The notes below the pieces were generated by a model. It searched no databases, was not told the origin of the DNA, and saw only the letters and a list, made by a program, of their open reading frames with translations. This document shows, piece by piece, positions 33,345-42,075 of a stretch of DNA of 64,000 bases. The number at the start of each line of letters is the position of its first letter. The first letter of the stretch is position 1. Origin of the DNA: CAVRQM01 sp965246915 (GTDB lineage: Bacteria; Pseudomonadota; Alphaproteobacteria; Acetobacterales; Acetobacteraceae); NCBI GenBank assembly GCA_965246915.1, contig CBDFGB010000008.1:124001-188000 (forward strand). The letters are read 5' to 3'. The position numbers and the translations under genes are program-made.

Positions 33345-34541
33345 GTGCGGCGGCTACCCGCTCCCAGCGAGCGCGCCTCGCTCGATGTCTTCGAGGCTCT
33401 CTCCGGCCCGGTCGCGCCGCGCGACCAGCGCGATCTCATGGAGCGACCCTTCTTCTCTCTCGCCAAGGCCAAGCGCGTGGCCCCAATCTCTTACAAAGCC
33501 GGCTCTACGGAAGTGCAGGTCTACGCCGTCCCGGAACATGGGCTCGCGACGATCTGGGACGCCGACGTGCTCATCTGGGCGGGCTTGCAGCTCGTCGAAG
33601 CGCTCGATCGGGGCCTGCCGACCTCGCGCTTTTTCCGCTTCACCCCCTACCAGCTCCTGAGATCGATCGGTCGAGCGACCGGCAACCGCGAATACCTGCT
33701 GCTGCGCGGTGCGCTCGCGCGCCTGCAGTCGACCGTGATCCGCACGACCATCCGCCAGGGCGAGCATTGGCGGCGTCAGCAGTTCTCCTGGATCAATGAG
33801 TGGGAGGAGCTGGCGACTCGTACCGGCCGGATCGAGGGCATGGAGTTCGTGCTCCCCGACTGGTTCTACCAAGGGGTCCTCGACCGCCGGCTCGTTCTCA
33901 CCATCGACCCCGGCTACTTCGCCCTGACCGGCGGCATCGAGCGCTGGCTCTACCGCGTCGTGCGCAAACACGCCGGACGCCAAGCGGACGGCTGGCGGTT
34001 CGATCTTCGCCACCTCCACACCAAGAGCGCCTCGACCGCCCGGTTCACCGATTTCGCGCTGGACATCCGCCGCATCGCGGCACGCCAGCCGCTCCCCGGC
34101 TATCGGCTAGAGATAGAGCGCGTGTTCGACGCGACCGGCTTCCTCGGTGAGTTTATCGTCATGCGGCCGAGCGAGCCGCCCGAGCCTGTGGATAAGTCGC
34201 ACACCGGCTCGTCTCGATATCGGGACTTCGGGCGCAGTGGTATCGGGACTTCGGGCGCAGAACTAACGGGACTTCGGGCGCAAGCCGTAAATACGGATCG
34301 CTCTTTTTCGGCGCACAATCAACAGCTTACGTTCGGCCCGAAATCGCTTAACTCTTTAACTGAATCTAACTCTAAAGACGCGCGTGCGCGCGAGGCGGTG
34401 GATAACTCGGAAACCCTCAGAATTGAAGATTGCCCTGTCTTTCCTCTTGCAGCCCAATACTCGCTAAATACGCACCAGACTACGCCACGCTCCGCCAGAA
34501 CGCGAGACCTGTTCGACGACGGCGAGGAGAGTGCGTCGTGA
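33345..34541 (+). CDS. repA: Replication initiator protein RepA
   Basis: A 398-residue RepA (RPA family): ERPFFSLAKAKRVAPISYKA, HGLATIWDADVLIWAGLQLV, TSRFFRFTPYQLLRSIGRAT, WINEWEELATRTGRIEGMEF, LTIDPGYFALTGGIERWLYR. It binds iterons and opens the origin. The start is GTG 33345, directly after the AlpA-like stop. The last about 110 codons (from 34187) coincide with iterons and DnaA boxes and are compositionally odd (Thr/Ser/Asn-rich), so the C-terminal tail is probably shaped by the embedded origin. ParA follows with a GTGA overlap. Confidence 0.93.
   Translation: MRRLPAPSERASLDVFEALSGPVAPRDQRDLMERPFFSLAKAKRVAPISYKAGSTEVQVYAVPEHGLATIWDADVLIWAGLQLVEALDRGLPTSRFFRFTPYQLLRSIGRATGNREYLLLRGALARLQSTVIRTTIRQGEHWRRQQFSWINEWEELATRTGRIEGMEFVLPDWFYQGVLDRRLVLTIDPGYFALTGGIERWLYRVVRKHAGRQADGWRFDLRHLHTKSASTARFTDFALDIRRIAARQPLPGYRLEIERVFDATGFLGEFIVMRPSEPPEPVDKSHTGSSRYRDFGRSGIGTSGAELTGLRAQAVNTDRSFSAHNQQLTFGPKSLNSLTESNSKDARAREAVDNSETLRIEDCPVFPLAAQYSLNTHQTTPRSARTRDLFDDGEESAS
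34187..34405 (+). other. Candidate replication origin (oriV) inside repA
   Basis: The stretch holds a perfect DnaA box (TGTGGATAA, 34187-34195), three exact 16-bp repeats at 23-bp intervals (34221-34282), an AT-rich run (about 34310-34375) and a near-perfect DnaA box (GGTGGATAA, 34397-34405). This is the standard layout of an iteron origin with an unwinding element. Confidence 0.75.
34221..34282 (+). repeat. Three direct repeats (iterons)
   Basis: CGGGACTTCGGGCGCA occurs at 34221-34236, 34244-34259 and 34267-34282, exactly 23 bp apart, about two helical turns. Because 23 is not a multiple of three, the encoded peptide is not repeated, so selection is on DNA. They are the likely RepA binding sites. 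Confidence 0.9.
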
Positions 34542-35176
34542 TCGTCGCGCTCCTCAACCAGAAAGGCGGCGTCGGGAAAACGACACTAGCGCTGCACCTC
34601 GCCGGGCGTTGGGCCGGTAAGGGTAAGCGGGTGGTGGTGGTCGACGCGGACCCCCAGGGGTCAGCGCTCGACTGGTCCGAACAGCGCGCCCGCGAACGGG
34701 TAGCGCGCCTGTTCGGCGTGGTCGGGCTGCCGCGCGAGACGCTGCATCGCGAGCTGCCGGCGATAGCCGCCGACGCCGATCATGTGATCGTCGATGGTGC
34801 GCCCCGGATCGCCGGCGTCGCGCGCTCCGCGCTGCTCGCCGCCGACCTGGTGCTGATTCCGGCGACACCCTCGCCCTTGGACGGCTGGGCATCAGCCGAG
34901 ATGCTGCGGCTGCTCGACGAGGCTCGCGTATTCCGGCCTGATCTGTCGGCGTGCTTGGTGCTGAACCGGTGCGCGGCTCGCACCGTGATCGCCCGCGAGA
35001 CTGCCGACGCGCTCGCCGAGCACGATCCGCCGGTGCTCACGACGCGGATCGGCCAGCGCGTGATCTTCGCCGATGCGGCGCGCACTGGGCGGCTTGCCAA
35101 GGAGCTCGATCCCGGCTGTCTCGCGGCGGCCGAAATCGCGGCGCTCGCCGCCGAGGTCGAGGGGCTCGCGCCATGA
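34538..35176 (+). CDS. parA: ParA-family partition ATPase
   Basis: A 212-residue deviant Walker ATPase: MIVALLNQKGGVGKTTLALH (Walker A, lysines 9 and 14), VVVVDADPQGSALDW and HVIVDGAPR. It distributes replicated DNA before division. GTG 34538 overlaps the repA stop, and the ribbon-helix-helix gene begins in its own stop, forming a repA-parA-RHH partition unit. Confidence 0.95.
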   Translation: MIVALLNQKGGVGKTTLALHLAGRWAGKGKRVVVVDADPQGSALDWSEQRARERVARLFGVVGLPRETLHRELPAIAADADHVIVDGAPRIAGVARSALLAADLVLIPATPSPLDGWASAEMLRLLDEARVFRPDLSACLVLNRCAARTVIARETADALAEHDPPVLTTRIGQRVIFADAARTGRLAKELDPGCLAAAEIAALAAEVEGLAP

Positions 35177-35415
35177 GCCGCCGCGGCGCGGCTTCGCCCT
35201 TCGCGGCCCGGCCGAGTGCTGCGGACGCCTGGGTCCGCACGCCGGACGCGGGTACGGCACCTGCACCGGCCTACACCGCGCGGCTGACGATCGACGTCAC
35301 GCCGGCGCTGCGCGGCCGGATCAAAATCACCGCCTTCGAGCGCGGGATCACCGTCGCCGACATGCTGCGCACGCTCCTGGAACGCGAGTTCGGCGACGCC
35401 GGAGGCGGGCCGTGA
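35173..35415 (+). CDS. Ribbon-helix-helix partition partner (ParG-like)
   Basis: An 80-residue protein whose C-terminal half (YTARLTIDVTPALRGRIKIT, AFERGITVADMLRTLLEREF) is a ribbon-helix-helix domain; the N-terminal half is disordered. Small RHH proteins act as centromere-binding partners of ParA ATPases of this size. It overlaps parA and the next gene by 4 bases each. Confidence 0.8.
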   Translation: MSRRGAASPFAARPSAADAWVRTPDAGTAPAPAYTARLTIDVTPALRGRIKITAFERGITVADMLRTLLEREFGDAGGGP

Positions 35416-35876
35416 CCGCGCTGACTGAAGTCGAGCTGATCCACGTTGAAGGCAAGCTGGAGCGCTGGATCCGGTTCGGCTGCGAGCGCGAGGAGCGCAT
35501 CATCGACCGCCGCCGCCGCATCCTTGCCTTTGCGCCGAACAGCGTGTTCGCCTTCGTGCGCTGGGCGTCGAACGACTACGGCACCGTCGTCAGCCGCATC
35601 GACATCGCGCGCGCGCCGAATGACGGCGAGCCGTTTTCGACAATTCCGTTCGTGACGCCCGGCGCGGAGATCCTGCTGCGCATTTCCGGCTGGCCGAAAG
35701 TTGCGCAGGTGCTCGCCGCCATCGACCAGGTCGAGGCGCTCGATCTGCGCGCCGAGGAGGCCTGTCCGGACCATTGGCGGCACGTCGGCAACCGCCTTGG
35801 CGCCGGCGAGACCCCGCGAGCTTACACGCGCGAGCGCCACGCCGCTTGGCTTTTACGGAGGAGGACCACCGCGTGA
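35412..35876 (+). CDS. DUF2840 family protein
   Basis: A 154-residue protein: TEVELIHVEGKLERWIRFGC, EREERIIDRRRRILAFAPNS, VFAFVRWASNDYGTVVSRID, ILLRISGWPKVAQVLAAIDQ. This is DUF2840, always next to traF and partition genes in alphaproteobacterial ICEs. No function is established. GTG 35412 overlaps the previous stop. Confidence 0.9.
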   Translation: MTALTEVELIHVEGKLERWIRFGCEREERIIDRRRRILAFAPNSVFAFVRWASNDYGTVVSRIDIARAPNDGEPFSTIPFVTPGAEILLRISGWPKVAQVLAAIDQVEALDLRAEEACPDHWRHVGNRLGAGETPRAYTRERHAAWLLRRRTTA

Positions 35877-36391
35877 TGCACAATTGGAAAACACTGGCGA
35901 CTATGCTTGTTGCGACCAGCGCGGTCGCAATTTCCGGCCCATCGGCGCATCCGTCGCTCATCTGGAACGCCAGCGCCAGCGTGCCGGTCGGGCTCTATCG
36001 CGTGCAGCCCGATCCCCGGCCGCACGCCGATGACATCGTCGTCGTGCGGCCGCCGGAGGACCTGGTCTGGTTCCTGGCCGAGGGCGGATATCTGCCGCGC
36101 GGCGTGCCGCTGCTGAAGCATGTGGCGGCGCTCGGCGGGCAGCGCGTCTGCCGCATCGGCACAGCCGTCAGCGTCAATGGAGCGTCGCTCGGCGAAGCGC
36201 TGGAGCGTGACCATCGCGGCAGGCCGCTGCCGGTCTGGCAGGGCTGCGTCGTCCTCACTGACGCGCAGGTATTCCTGATGAACCCCGATCGCGCGGACTC
36301 GCTCGACGGGCGCTACTTCGGGCCGCTCGATCGTAGCACGATCGTCGGCCGCGCGGAGCCGGTCTGGACCGACACGGAGAAGGGCCGGTGA
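35876..36391 (+). CDS. traF: TraF-type S26 signal peptidase for conjugation
   Basis: A 171-residue S26-family peptidase: N-terminal membrane segment, NASASVPVGLYRV (catalytic Ser in the SxPxG motif), LLKHVAALGGQRVCRIG (catalytic Lys region), LMNPDRADSLDGRYFGPLDR. TraF processes and cyclises TrbC pilin in RP4-type systems, consistent with trbC at 43056. The ATG overlaps the DUF2840 stop as TGATG, with GGAGGAGG upstream. Confidence 0.93.
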   Translation: MHNWKTLATMLVATSAVAISGPSAHPSLIWNASASVPVGLYRVQPDPRPHADDIVVVRPPEDLVWFLAEGGYLPRGVPLLKHVAALGGQRVCRIGTAVSVNGASLGEALERDHRGRPLPVWQGCVVLTDAQVFLMNPDRADSLDGRYFGPLDRSTIVGRAEPVWTDTEKGR

Positions 36392-37275
36392 TCGCCTCTT
36401 CTCCTTCCCGGCCGGTTCTGAAGTCGCGTTCATGTCCCTGGGTCGCACTGCTCGCCGCCGGTGGCGTGTTTGCGCTCTCGCCCGTGTCGGCGCTTGCCGG
36501 TCCCCGGCAAACGACGGTCGCCCGCACCCCGGAGCCCGCATCGACGTTGCAGGACCTGATCGACGAGGCCGCGCAACGGTTCGGCGTTCCCGCGTCGTGG
36601 ATCGCCGAGGTCATGCAGGTAGAGAGCCGCGGTCACGCGAACGCGCTGTCGCCAGAGGGCGCGATCGGCCTCATGCAGGTGATGCCCGAGACCTATGCCG
36701 ACATGCGCGCCCGCCACGGTCTGGGCGCGGACCCGTGGAACGCGCGCGACAACGTGCTGGCCGGCGCGGCCTATCTCAGGTTGCTCTACGACCGTTACGG
36801 CGCGCCCGGGTTCCTGGTCGCCTACAACGCAGGTCCGGGGCGCTGGGACGACTACCGGCTGCGCGCCCGACCGCTGCCTAGCGAGACGGTCGCCTACCTC
36901 GCCCGTCTCGGTCCGGTTGTCGGCGGAAGCGTGCTGCCAATGCCGAAGTTCGCGGGCTGGGGTGCACCTCGCACGCCATTCGCGTCGCCGATCTTCGTTC
37001 GGCTGGCGAGCATATCGGCGCCCGTTCAGAGCACCTCGGATCGCGAGCGGATCGTGCGGATCATCGACGCCAACGCCTCCGTGGTCGGGCGTAGCGATGC
37101 CATCTTCGTCACCCGCCCACGTGCAGCAGACGCACCGCGACTGAGAACGCCGGAGGATGGTCAGGCTGCGGTCGGCGTCTCGCCAAGCACCACGCCACCA
37201 GCATCATCGCCGCAGTCGGAGCTGCCGCGAAATCCGCTGTTCCCCGAGCGAAACAGCCGCGGTTCACAACCATGA
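36388..37275 (+). CDS. Periplasmic lytic transglycosylase (VirB1/TrbN-like)
   Basis: A 295-residue protein with a signal sequence and an SLT domain: WIAEVMQVESRGHANALSPE with catalytic Glu79, GAIGLMQVMPETYADM, DNVLAGAAYLRLLYDRYGAP, AYNAGPGRWDDYRL. It opens peptidoglycan locally for the transfer channel. A Pro/Ser-rich tail (about 220-295) is variable. GTG 36388 overlaps traF. Confidence 0.93.
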   Translation: MIASSPSRPVLKSRSCPWVALLAAGGVFALSPVSALAGPRQTTVARTPEPASTLQDLIDEAAQRFGVPASWIAEVMQVESRGHANALSPEGAIGLMQVMPETYADMRARHGLGADPWNARDNVLAGAAYLRLLYDRYGAPGFLVAYNAGPGRWDDYRLRARPLPSETVAYLARLGPVVGGSVLPMPKFAGWGAPRTPFASPIFVRLASISAPVQSTSDRERIVRIIDANASVVGRSDAIFVTRPRAADAPRLRTPEDGQAAVGVSPSTTPPASSPQSELPRNPLFPERNSRGSQP

Positions 37276-37607
37276 GCGAGTTCGATCGACATCAGCGCAT
37301 GACAGAGCGATCGCTGGAGTGCCCTGGCGCGTCGTGGAGTGTTTCTGGTGACTACGGGATGTATTCGGATGATGTTTTGCCGACGAGGAGACAGGTCGAC
37401 AGATCAACGGAGAAGGGAGGGCTAGATAAAACGGCTGCCAGCCGTCGGAGTTTTCGTTGCGTAGTTCATAGGCATTTCAGGGCGTTACACCGCGACGCCC
37501 TGCCAGCCGCCGGCCCCGGGGGTGCTGGCACTCATTCGCGTTTCCTAGGTCTAATCAACGGCTTTGCCGACAGCCGTCCGCCACTCGGATCGAGGGCCGG
37601 CCTGTGA
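37272..37607 (+). CDS. Possible small protein between transglycosylase and relaxase
   Basis: A 111-codon frame that starts as an ATGA overlap with the transglycosylase stop and ends as a GTGA overlap with the relaxase start, which argues for translation. The sequence has no recognisable domain, and the second half coincides with two inverted repeats that may belong to oriT. It could equally be a non-coding transfer origin that happens to be open. Confidence 0.35.
   Translation: MSEFDRHQRMTERSLECPGASWSVSGDYGMYSDDVLPTRRQVDRSTEKGGLDKTAASRRSFRCVVHRHFRALHRDALPAAGPGGAGTHSRFLGLINGFADSRPPLGSRAGL
37431..37502. other. Candidate oriT region
   Basis: Two inverted repeats precede the relaxase gene: ACGGCTG/CAGCCGT at 37431-37445 and CAGGGCGT/ACGCCCTG with a 9-base loop at 37478-37502, the latter reading CGCCCTGCC, loosely like a MOBP nic region (ATCCTGC). 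Proximity to the relaxase fits oriT; the nic position is unproved. Confidence 0.4.
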
Positions 37608-39352
37608 GCGGCCGGGACGACGAGCTCCGCTTACGGCCCGGCCGAGTCCGGGATCGTGGGCAGGGGAACGGCCGGGCCCAGAGCTTCGTCCACCAGGTCA
37701 TCGGCGCCGCCCGCCGCGCGGGGCACACAGGGCCAGGCCTCGGCGCACGCGACGGGCGGAGCGGGTCCGGGTTCGGCCGTGGTCGCGGGGCCGCTGCGCG
37801 GTTGGCGCTCCGCTCGCCGACCCGTCGTGTCGTGGTCAAAGCGCGCGTCGCACGCCACCGGGGCACGCGCTTCCGCTCGGCGCCGCTCGCCAAGCACCTC
37901 AGCTATCTCCGGCGCGACGGCGTGACCCGCGATGGGACAGACGCGCGTATGTTCGACCGCTCCAATGACGTCGCCGACGCCGATGCGTTCGCCGCGCGCT
38001 GCGAGGACGATCGGCATCATTTCCGCTTCATCGTCTCGCCCGAGGACGCGGCGGAGATGGAGGACTTGCGGGCGTTCACCCGAGACCTGATGGCAAGGGC
38101 AAGCCAGGATCTCGGAACCAAGCTCGACTGGGTGGCGGTCGATCACTGGAACACCGACCAGCCCCATATCCACGTGCTCGTGCGCGGCGTCGCCGACGAC
38201 GGCGCCGATCTGCTGATCAGCCGCGACTACATCAGCCGGGGTTTGCGCGGACGCGCCGAGGAACTGGTCGGACTGGAGCTCGGCCCGCGCTCCGAACACG
38301 CAATCCGCTCTGCCCTGGAACGGGAGGTGGGAACCGAGCGCTGGACCAGCCTCGACCGAACGCTCCGCGCCATGGCCGACGACGGCGGCGGGGTCGCCGA
38401 TCTTCGGCCGGGAGGAGAACGCGATGCCGAGCTGCGGCGGCTCCTGGTCGGACGGGTGGAGGCGCTGGAGCGGTTCGGCTTGGCGGAGCCGGTCGGGCCG
38501 GCGCAATGGATGTTGAAACCAGACGTCGAGCCGACCTTGCGAGCGCTGGGCGAGCGCGGCGATATCATCAAGACCATGCACCACGCGCTCAGCCGTCCTG
38601 GGCGCGAGGTGGACGCAGGTGTGTTGGCGATCCACGGCGACGAGCAGCCGAATGTGCTGGGACGGCTCGTCGATCGTGGGCTGCACGACGAACTGAAGGG
38701 CACGGCCTATGTCGTGATCGATGGCGTCGACGGACGTGCTCACCACATCAAGTTCGGCAGCCTGGAAGCGACCGGCGACGCCCAGGTCGGTGCGATCGTC
38801 GAGGCGCGACCGTTCACCGGAAGCGACGGTCGGCTGCGGCTCAGCCTCGCGACCCGCTCGGAGCTGCCGCTTGCAACCCAGGTCACGTCGGCCGGCGCGA
38901 CCTGGCTCGATCGCAACCTGGTCGCGCGCGAGCCGACACCCTTGGCGCAGGGCGGGTTCGGGGCCGAGGTACGCGAGGCGCTGGAGCTGCGGACCGCACA
39001 CTTGGCTAGCGAGGGTCTGGCGCGGCGAGCCGGACAAGGCGCGGTGTTCGCGCGCGATCTCCTCGATAACCTCGGACGGCGTGAATTGGACGCCGCCGCG
39101 AACAAGATCGCCGCCGAGACCCGACTCCCGCGCCACGCGGCCGCTGAAGGCGAGCACGTCGCCGGCGTCTACCGCCAGCGCGTGCAGCTGGCGTCGGGGC
39201 GGTTCGCGATGATCGACAACGGCCTCGGGTTCGAACTCGTGCCGTGGAAGCCGGCGCTGGAGGAGCATCTCGGCCGACAGGTGTCAGGGGTCGTGCTGCC
39301 TGGCGGCGGGGTGGACTGGAGCTTCGGCCGGAAACGGGGACTTGGTTTTTGA
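37604..39352 (+). CDS. TraI/VirD2-family relaxase (DUF3363 type)
   Basis: A 582-residue MOBP-type relaxase. VARHRGTRFRSAPLAKHLSY then LRRDG holds the candidate nicking Tyr; VAVDHWNTDQPHIHVLVRG is the metal-binding HxH motif. The C-terminal part is the DUF3363 domain (VDRGLHDELKGTAYVVIDGV and beyond). It nicks oriT and pilots the strand to the coupling protein. The first about 75 residues are Arg/Gly-rich and disordered. GTG 37604. Confidence 0.92.
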   Translation: MSGRDDELRLRPGRVRDRGQGNGRAQSFVHQVIGAARRAGHTGPGLGARDGRSGSGFGRGRGAAARLALRSPTRRVVVKARVARHRGTRFRSAPLAKHLSYLRRDGVTRDGTDARMFDRSNDVADADAFAARCEDDRHHFRFIVSPEDAAEMEDLRAFTRDLMARASQDLGTKLDWVAVDHWNTDQPHIHVLVRGVADDGADLLISRDYISRGLRGRAEELVGLELGPRSEHAIRSALEREVGTERWTSLDRTLRAMADDGGGVADLRPGGERDAELRRLLVGRVEALERFGLAEPVGPAQWMLKPDVEPTLRALGERGDIIKTMHHALSRPGREVDAGVLAIHGDEQPNVLGRLVDRGLHDELKGTAYVVIDGVDGRAHHIKFGSLEATGDAQVGAIVEARPFTGSDGRLRLSLATRSELPLATQVTSAGATWLDRNLVAREPTPLAQGGFGAEVREALELRTAHLASEGLARRAGQGAVFARDLLDNLGRRELDAAANKIAAETRLPRHAAAEGEHVAGVYRQRVQLASGRFAMIDNGLGFELVPWKPALEEHLGRQVSGVVLPGGGVDWSFGRKRGLGF

Positions 39353-39473
39353 CGGTGGCCCCGGTCTTTGCGCGCCAAGACGCGCAATCGTGCGATCAGC
39401 CCGATGATGGCCTTGCGCGCGCGAGATCGGCTGTTCTTTGTGACGCCCCGCTACGATCCGGGGTAACGCACCT

Positions 39474-41498
39474 GTGAACGCGACGAAGATCTTATGGGGC
39501 CAAGTGATCGCGGTCTGCTCCATCGCACTGGCCTTTATCTGGGCGGCGACGCAATGGACGGCCGCGGCGCTCGGCTATCAGGCCCAGCTCGGCGCACCGT
39601 GGTTCCGGGTCGGTGGCTATCCCGTCTATCATCCGCCGGCCTTTTTCTGGTGGTGGTTTGCCTACGACGCCTACGCGCCCGAGGTGTTCGTCCACGGCGC
39701 GTACATCGCCGCCGCCGGCGGGCTCGCCGCCGTCGTCGTGGCGATCGCCCTGTCGGTGTGGCGGGCCCGCGAAGCCAAGACCGCCGAGACCTACGGCTCG
39801 GCGCGATGGGCGACCGAGAAGGAGGTGCGCAAAGCGGGCTTCCTCGGTGAGGACGGGACGGTGCTCGGGCGGCTTGGCCACGATTACATCCGGCACGATG
39901 GTCCCGAGCACGTGCTGTGTTTCGCCCCGACCCGATCGGGCAAAGGCGTCGGCTTGGTCATCCCGACCCTGCTGACCTGGGCGGGTTCCGTCATCGTCCA
40001 CGACATCAAGGGCGAGAACCATGGCCTGACCGCCGGCTGGCGGGCGCGGTTTACGCGCGTGCTCCGGTTCGACCCGACCGACGCGGAGAGCGACGCCTAC
40101 AACCCGTTGCTGGAGGTGCGCCGCGGCCCGAACGAGGTGCGCGACGTCCAGAACGTCGCCGATATTCTGGTCGATCCGGAAGGCGCACTGGAGAAGCGCA
40201 ACCACTGGGAAAAGACCAGCCACGCGCTGCTGGTCGGCGCGATCCTCCACGTCCTCTACGCCGAGGCCGACAAGACGCTGGCCGGGGTCGCGAACTTCTT
40301 GTCCGACCCCAAGCGGCCGATCGAGACGACGCTGCGGGCGATGATGACCACGCCGCATTTGGGCAAGGCCGGAACGCATCCCGTGATCGCCAGCGCCGCG
40401 CGCGAGCTGCTGAACAAGAGCGAGAACGAGCGCTCAGGCGTGCTCTCGACCGCCATGTCGTTCCTCGGGCTCTACCGCGACCCCGTGGTGGCGCAGGTCA
40501 CGCGCCGCTGCGACTGGCGCATCCGCGACCTCGTCGACGACCAGCGGCCGGTCACCCTCTACCTCGTCGTGCCGCCCTCCGACATCTCCCGCACCAAGCC
40601 GCTCGTCCGTCTGATCCTCAATCAGGTCGGCCGCCGGCTGACGGAGGAGCTCGAAGACAAGCGCAAGAGGCACAAGCTGCTTCTCATGCTCGACGAGTTC
40701 CCGGCGCTTGGCCGCCTCGACTTCTTCGAATCCGCGCTCGCGTTCATGGCCGGCTACGGCATCCGCTCGTTCTTGATCGCTCAATCGTTGAACCAAATCG
40801 AGAAAGCCTACGGCCAGAACAACGCGATCCTCGACAACTGCCATGTTCGCGTCAGCTTTGCCGCCAACGACGAGCGCACGGCCAAACGGGTCAGCGACGC
40901 GCTCGGCACGGCGACCGAGATCCGCGACGCCAAGAACTATGCCGGCCACCGGCTATCGCCATGGCTCGGGCACCTGATGATCTCGCGTCAGGAGACCGCA
41001 CGCCCACTGCTCACGCCCGGCGAGATCATGCAGTTGCCGCCGTCCGACGAGCTGGTGCTGGTGTCGGGCTTGGCCCCAATTCGTGCCAAGAAGGCGCGTT
41101 ACTACGCCGACCGGCAGCTCGCCGCGCGGGTGTTGTCGCTGCCCGAGCGCAAGCCAGGGCGAAGCCCCGCGCCTCCGCCCGTCGACGATTGGAGCGGGCT
41201 GAAACCGATCGCGGCGCCTGCGTCCACGCCGATCGCGGTGCCCGCCGCCAAAATTGCCGCAACGCCGACCGAGAGCGAGGACCCAGCCAACGCCGGGATT
41301 CGCCGCGAGCCCGAGTTGCCCGAACATGAGGCGATCGCACCCGAGACACCGGCGGTGAAGCCGTCGCGCGAGTTCGATGATGGCGAAGAGCCGGACGGCG
41401 ACCCTGATGCGGTGAAGGCCCGTGTGATGCAGGATCGTGCGGCGCGGAGCCTCGCCCGGCAGGTTTCACAAGACCCTGCCGACGGCATGGAGCTCTGA
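39474..41498 (+). CDS. traG: TraG/VirD4-type coupling ATPase
   Basis: A 674-residue type IV coupling protein: N-terminal membrane helices (about 8-30 and 75-97), Walker A APTRSGKGVGLVIP near residue 152, DIKGENHGLTAGW, Walker B LLLMLDEFPALGRLD near 404 and SQSLNQIEKAYGQNN. It links the relaxase-DNA complex to the Trb channel. The acidic, Pro-rich C-terminal 110 residues are typical. GTG 39474. Confidence 0.96.
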   Translation: MNATKILWGQVIAVCSIALAFIWAATQWTAAALGYQAQLGAPWFRVGGYPVYHPPAFFWWWFAYDAYAPEVFVHGAYIAAAGGLAAVVVAIALSVWRAREAKTAETYGSARWATEKEVRKAGFLGEDGTVLGRLGHDYIRHDGPEHVLCFAPTRSGKGVGLVIPTLLTWAGSVIVHDIKGENHGLTAGWRARFTRVLRFDPTDAESDAYNPLLEVRRGPNEVRDVQNVADILVDPEGALEKRNHWEKTSHALLVGAILHVLYAEADKTLAGVANFLSDPKRPIETTLRAMMTTPHLGKAGTHPVIASAARELLNKSENERSGVLSTAMSFLGLYRDPVVAQVTRRCDWRIRDLVDDQRPVTLYLVVPPSDISRTKPLVRLILNQVGRRLTEELEDKRKRHKLLLMLDEFPALGRLDFFESALAFMAGYGIRSFLIAQSLNQIEKAYGQNNAILDNCHVRVSFAANDERTAKRVSDALGTATEIRDAKNYAGHRLSPWLGHLMISRQETARPLLTPGEIMQLPPSDELVLVSGLAPIRAKKARYYADRQLAARVLSLPERKPGRSPAPPPVDDWSGLKPIAAPASTPIAVPAAKIAATPTESEDPANAGIRREPELPEHEAIAPETPAVKPSREFDDGEEPDGDPDAVKARVMQDRAARSLARQVSQDPADGMEL

Positions 41499-41500
41499 GC

Positions 41501-41995
41501 GTGACCGCGCGCGGCAAATACACGTTCCGGCTCCAGACCGAGATCGCGGCGCGGTTGGCGGACTACGCGGCGCGCACCCGCGTGCCGCAGGCGCAGGTGG
41601 TCGAGGCGGCGCTCGCTTCGCACCTGTCGGCCGACGCCGCCGACCGGCTGGAGGCCGCGCTCGCGCGTCGGCTCGACCGGATGACGCGCGCGATCGAGCG
41701 GCTGGAGCGGCACGGCACGATCGGCAACGAGGCGCTGGCGCTGTTCGTGCGCTTCTGGCTGACCAGCGTGCCGCCGCTGCCCGACAGCGCGCAGGCGGCC
41801 GCCCAGGCCAAGGGCCGCGAGCGCTACGAGGGTTTTGTCGAGGCGCTCGGCCGCCGACTCGCCAAGGGCAAGTCGCTCGCCGATGAGGTGTCGCGGGAAA
41901 TCGACGGGTCAGGTTCCTACCTCCGAGGTTTGAACTGCCCCACCGCATTGTTTCTCTTTCTACGCCACAGCCCTTCGATCGATTTTCCTTGTTGA
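41501..41995 (+). CDS. CopG/ribbon-helix-helix conjugation protein
   Basis: A 164-residue protein beginning KYTFRLQTEIAARLADYAAR, TRVPQAQVVEAALASHLSAD, a ribbon-helix-helix domain, followed by a helical region (MTRAIERLERHGTIGNEALA, LFVRFWLTSVPPLP). Such CopG-type genes sit between traG and trbB in this ICE family and may regulate trb expression. GTG at 41501, two bases after traG stop. The last about 25 residues may be read-through of the family end. Confidence 0.88.
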   Translation: MTARGKYTFRLQTEIAARLADYAARTRVPQAQVVEAALASHLSADAADRLEAALARRLDRMTRAIERLERHGTIGNEALALFVRFWLTSVPPLPDSAQAAAQAKGRERYEGFVEALGRRLAKGKSLADEVSREIDGSGSYLRGLNCPTALFLFLRHSPSIDFPC

Positions 41996-42075
41996 GCCAG
42001 GCCCGATCGGCCGCTTTGTATCCACCCCGTCAGTGATCCGCGCCGCGGCGCGCCAGCCACACGGGGTAGCAGTTC

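Noticed and set aside
37631..39268. A 545-codon antisense frame under the relaxase
   Set aside because: Shadow of the relaxase; low-complexity Arg/Pro-rich sequence and no domain.
39917..41329. A 470-codon plus-strand frame inside traG
   Set aside because: Out-of-frame shadow with extreme Arg/Ala content; traG in the other frame has all expected motifs.
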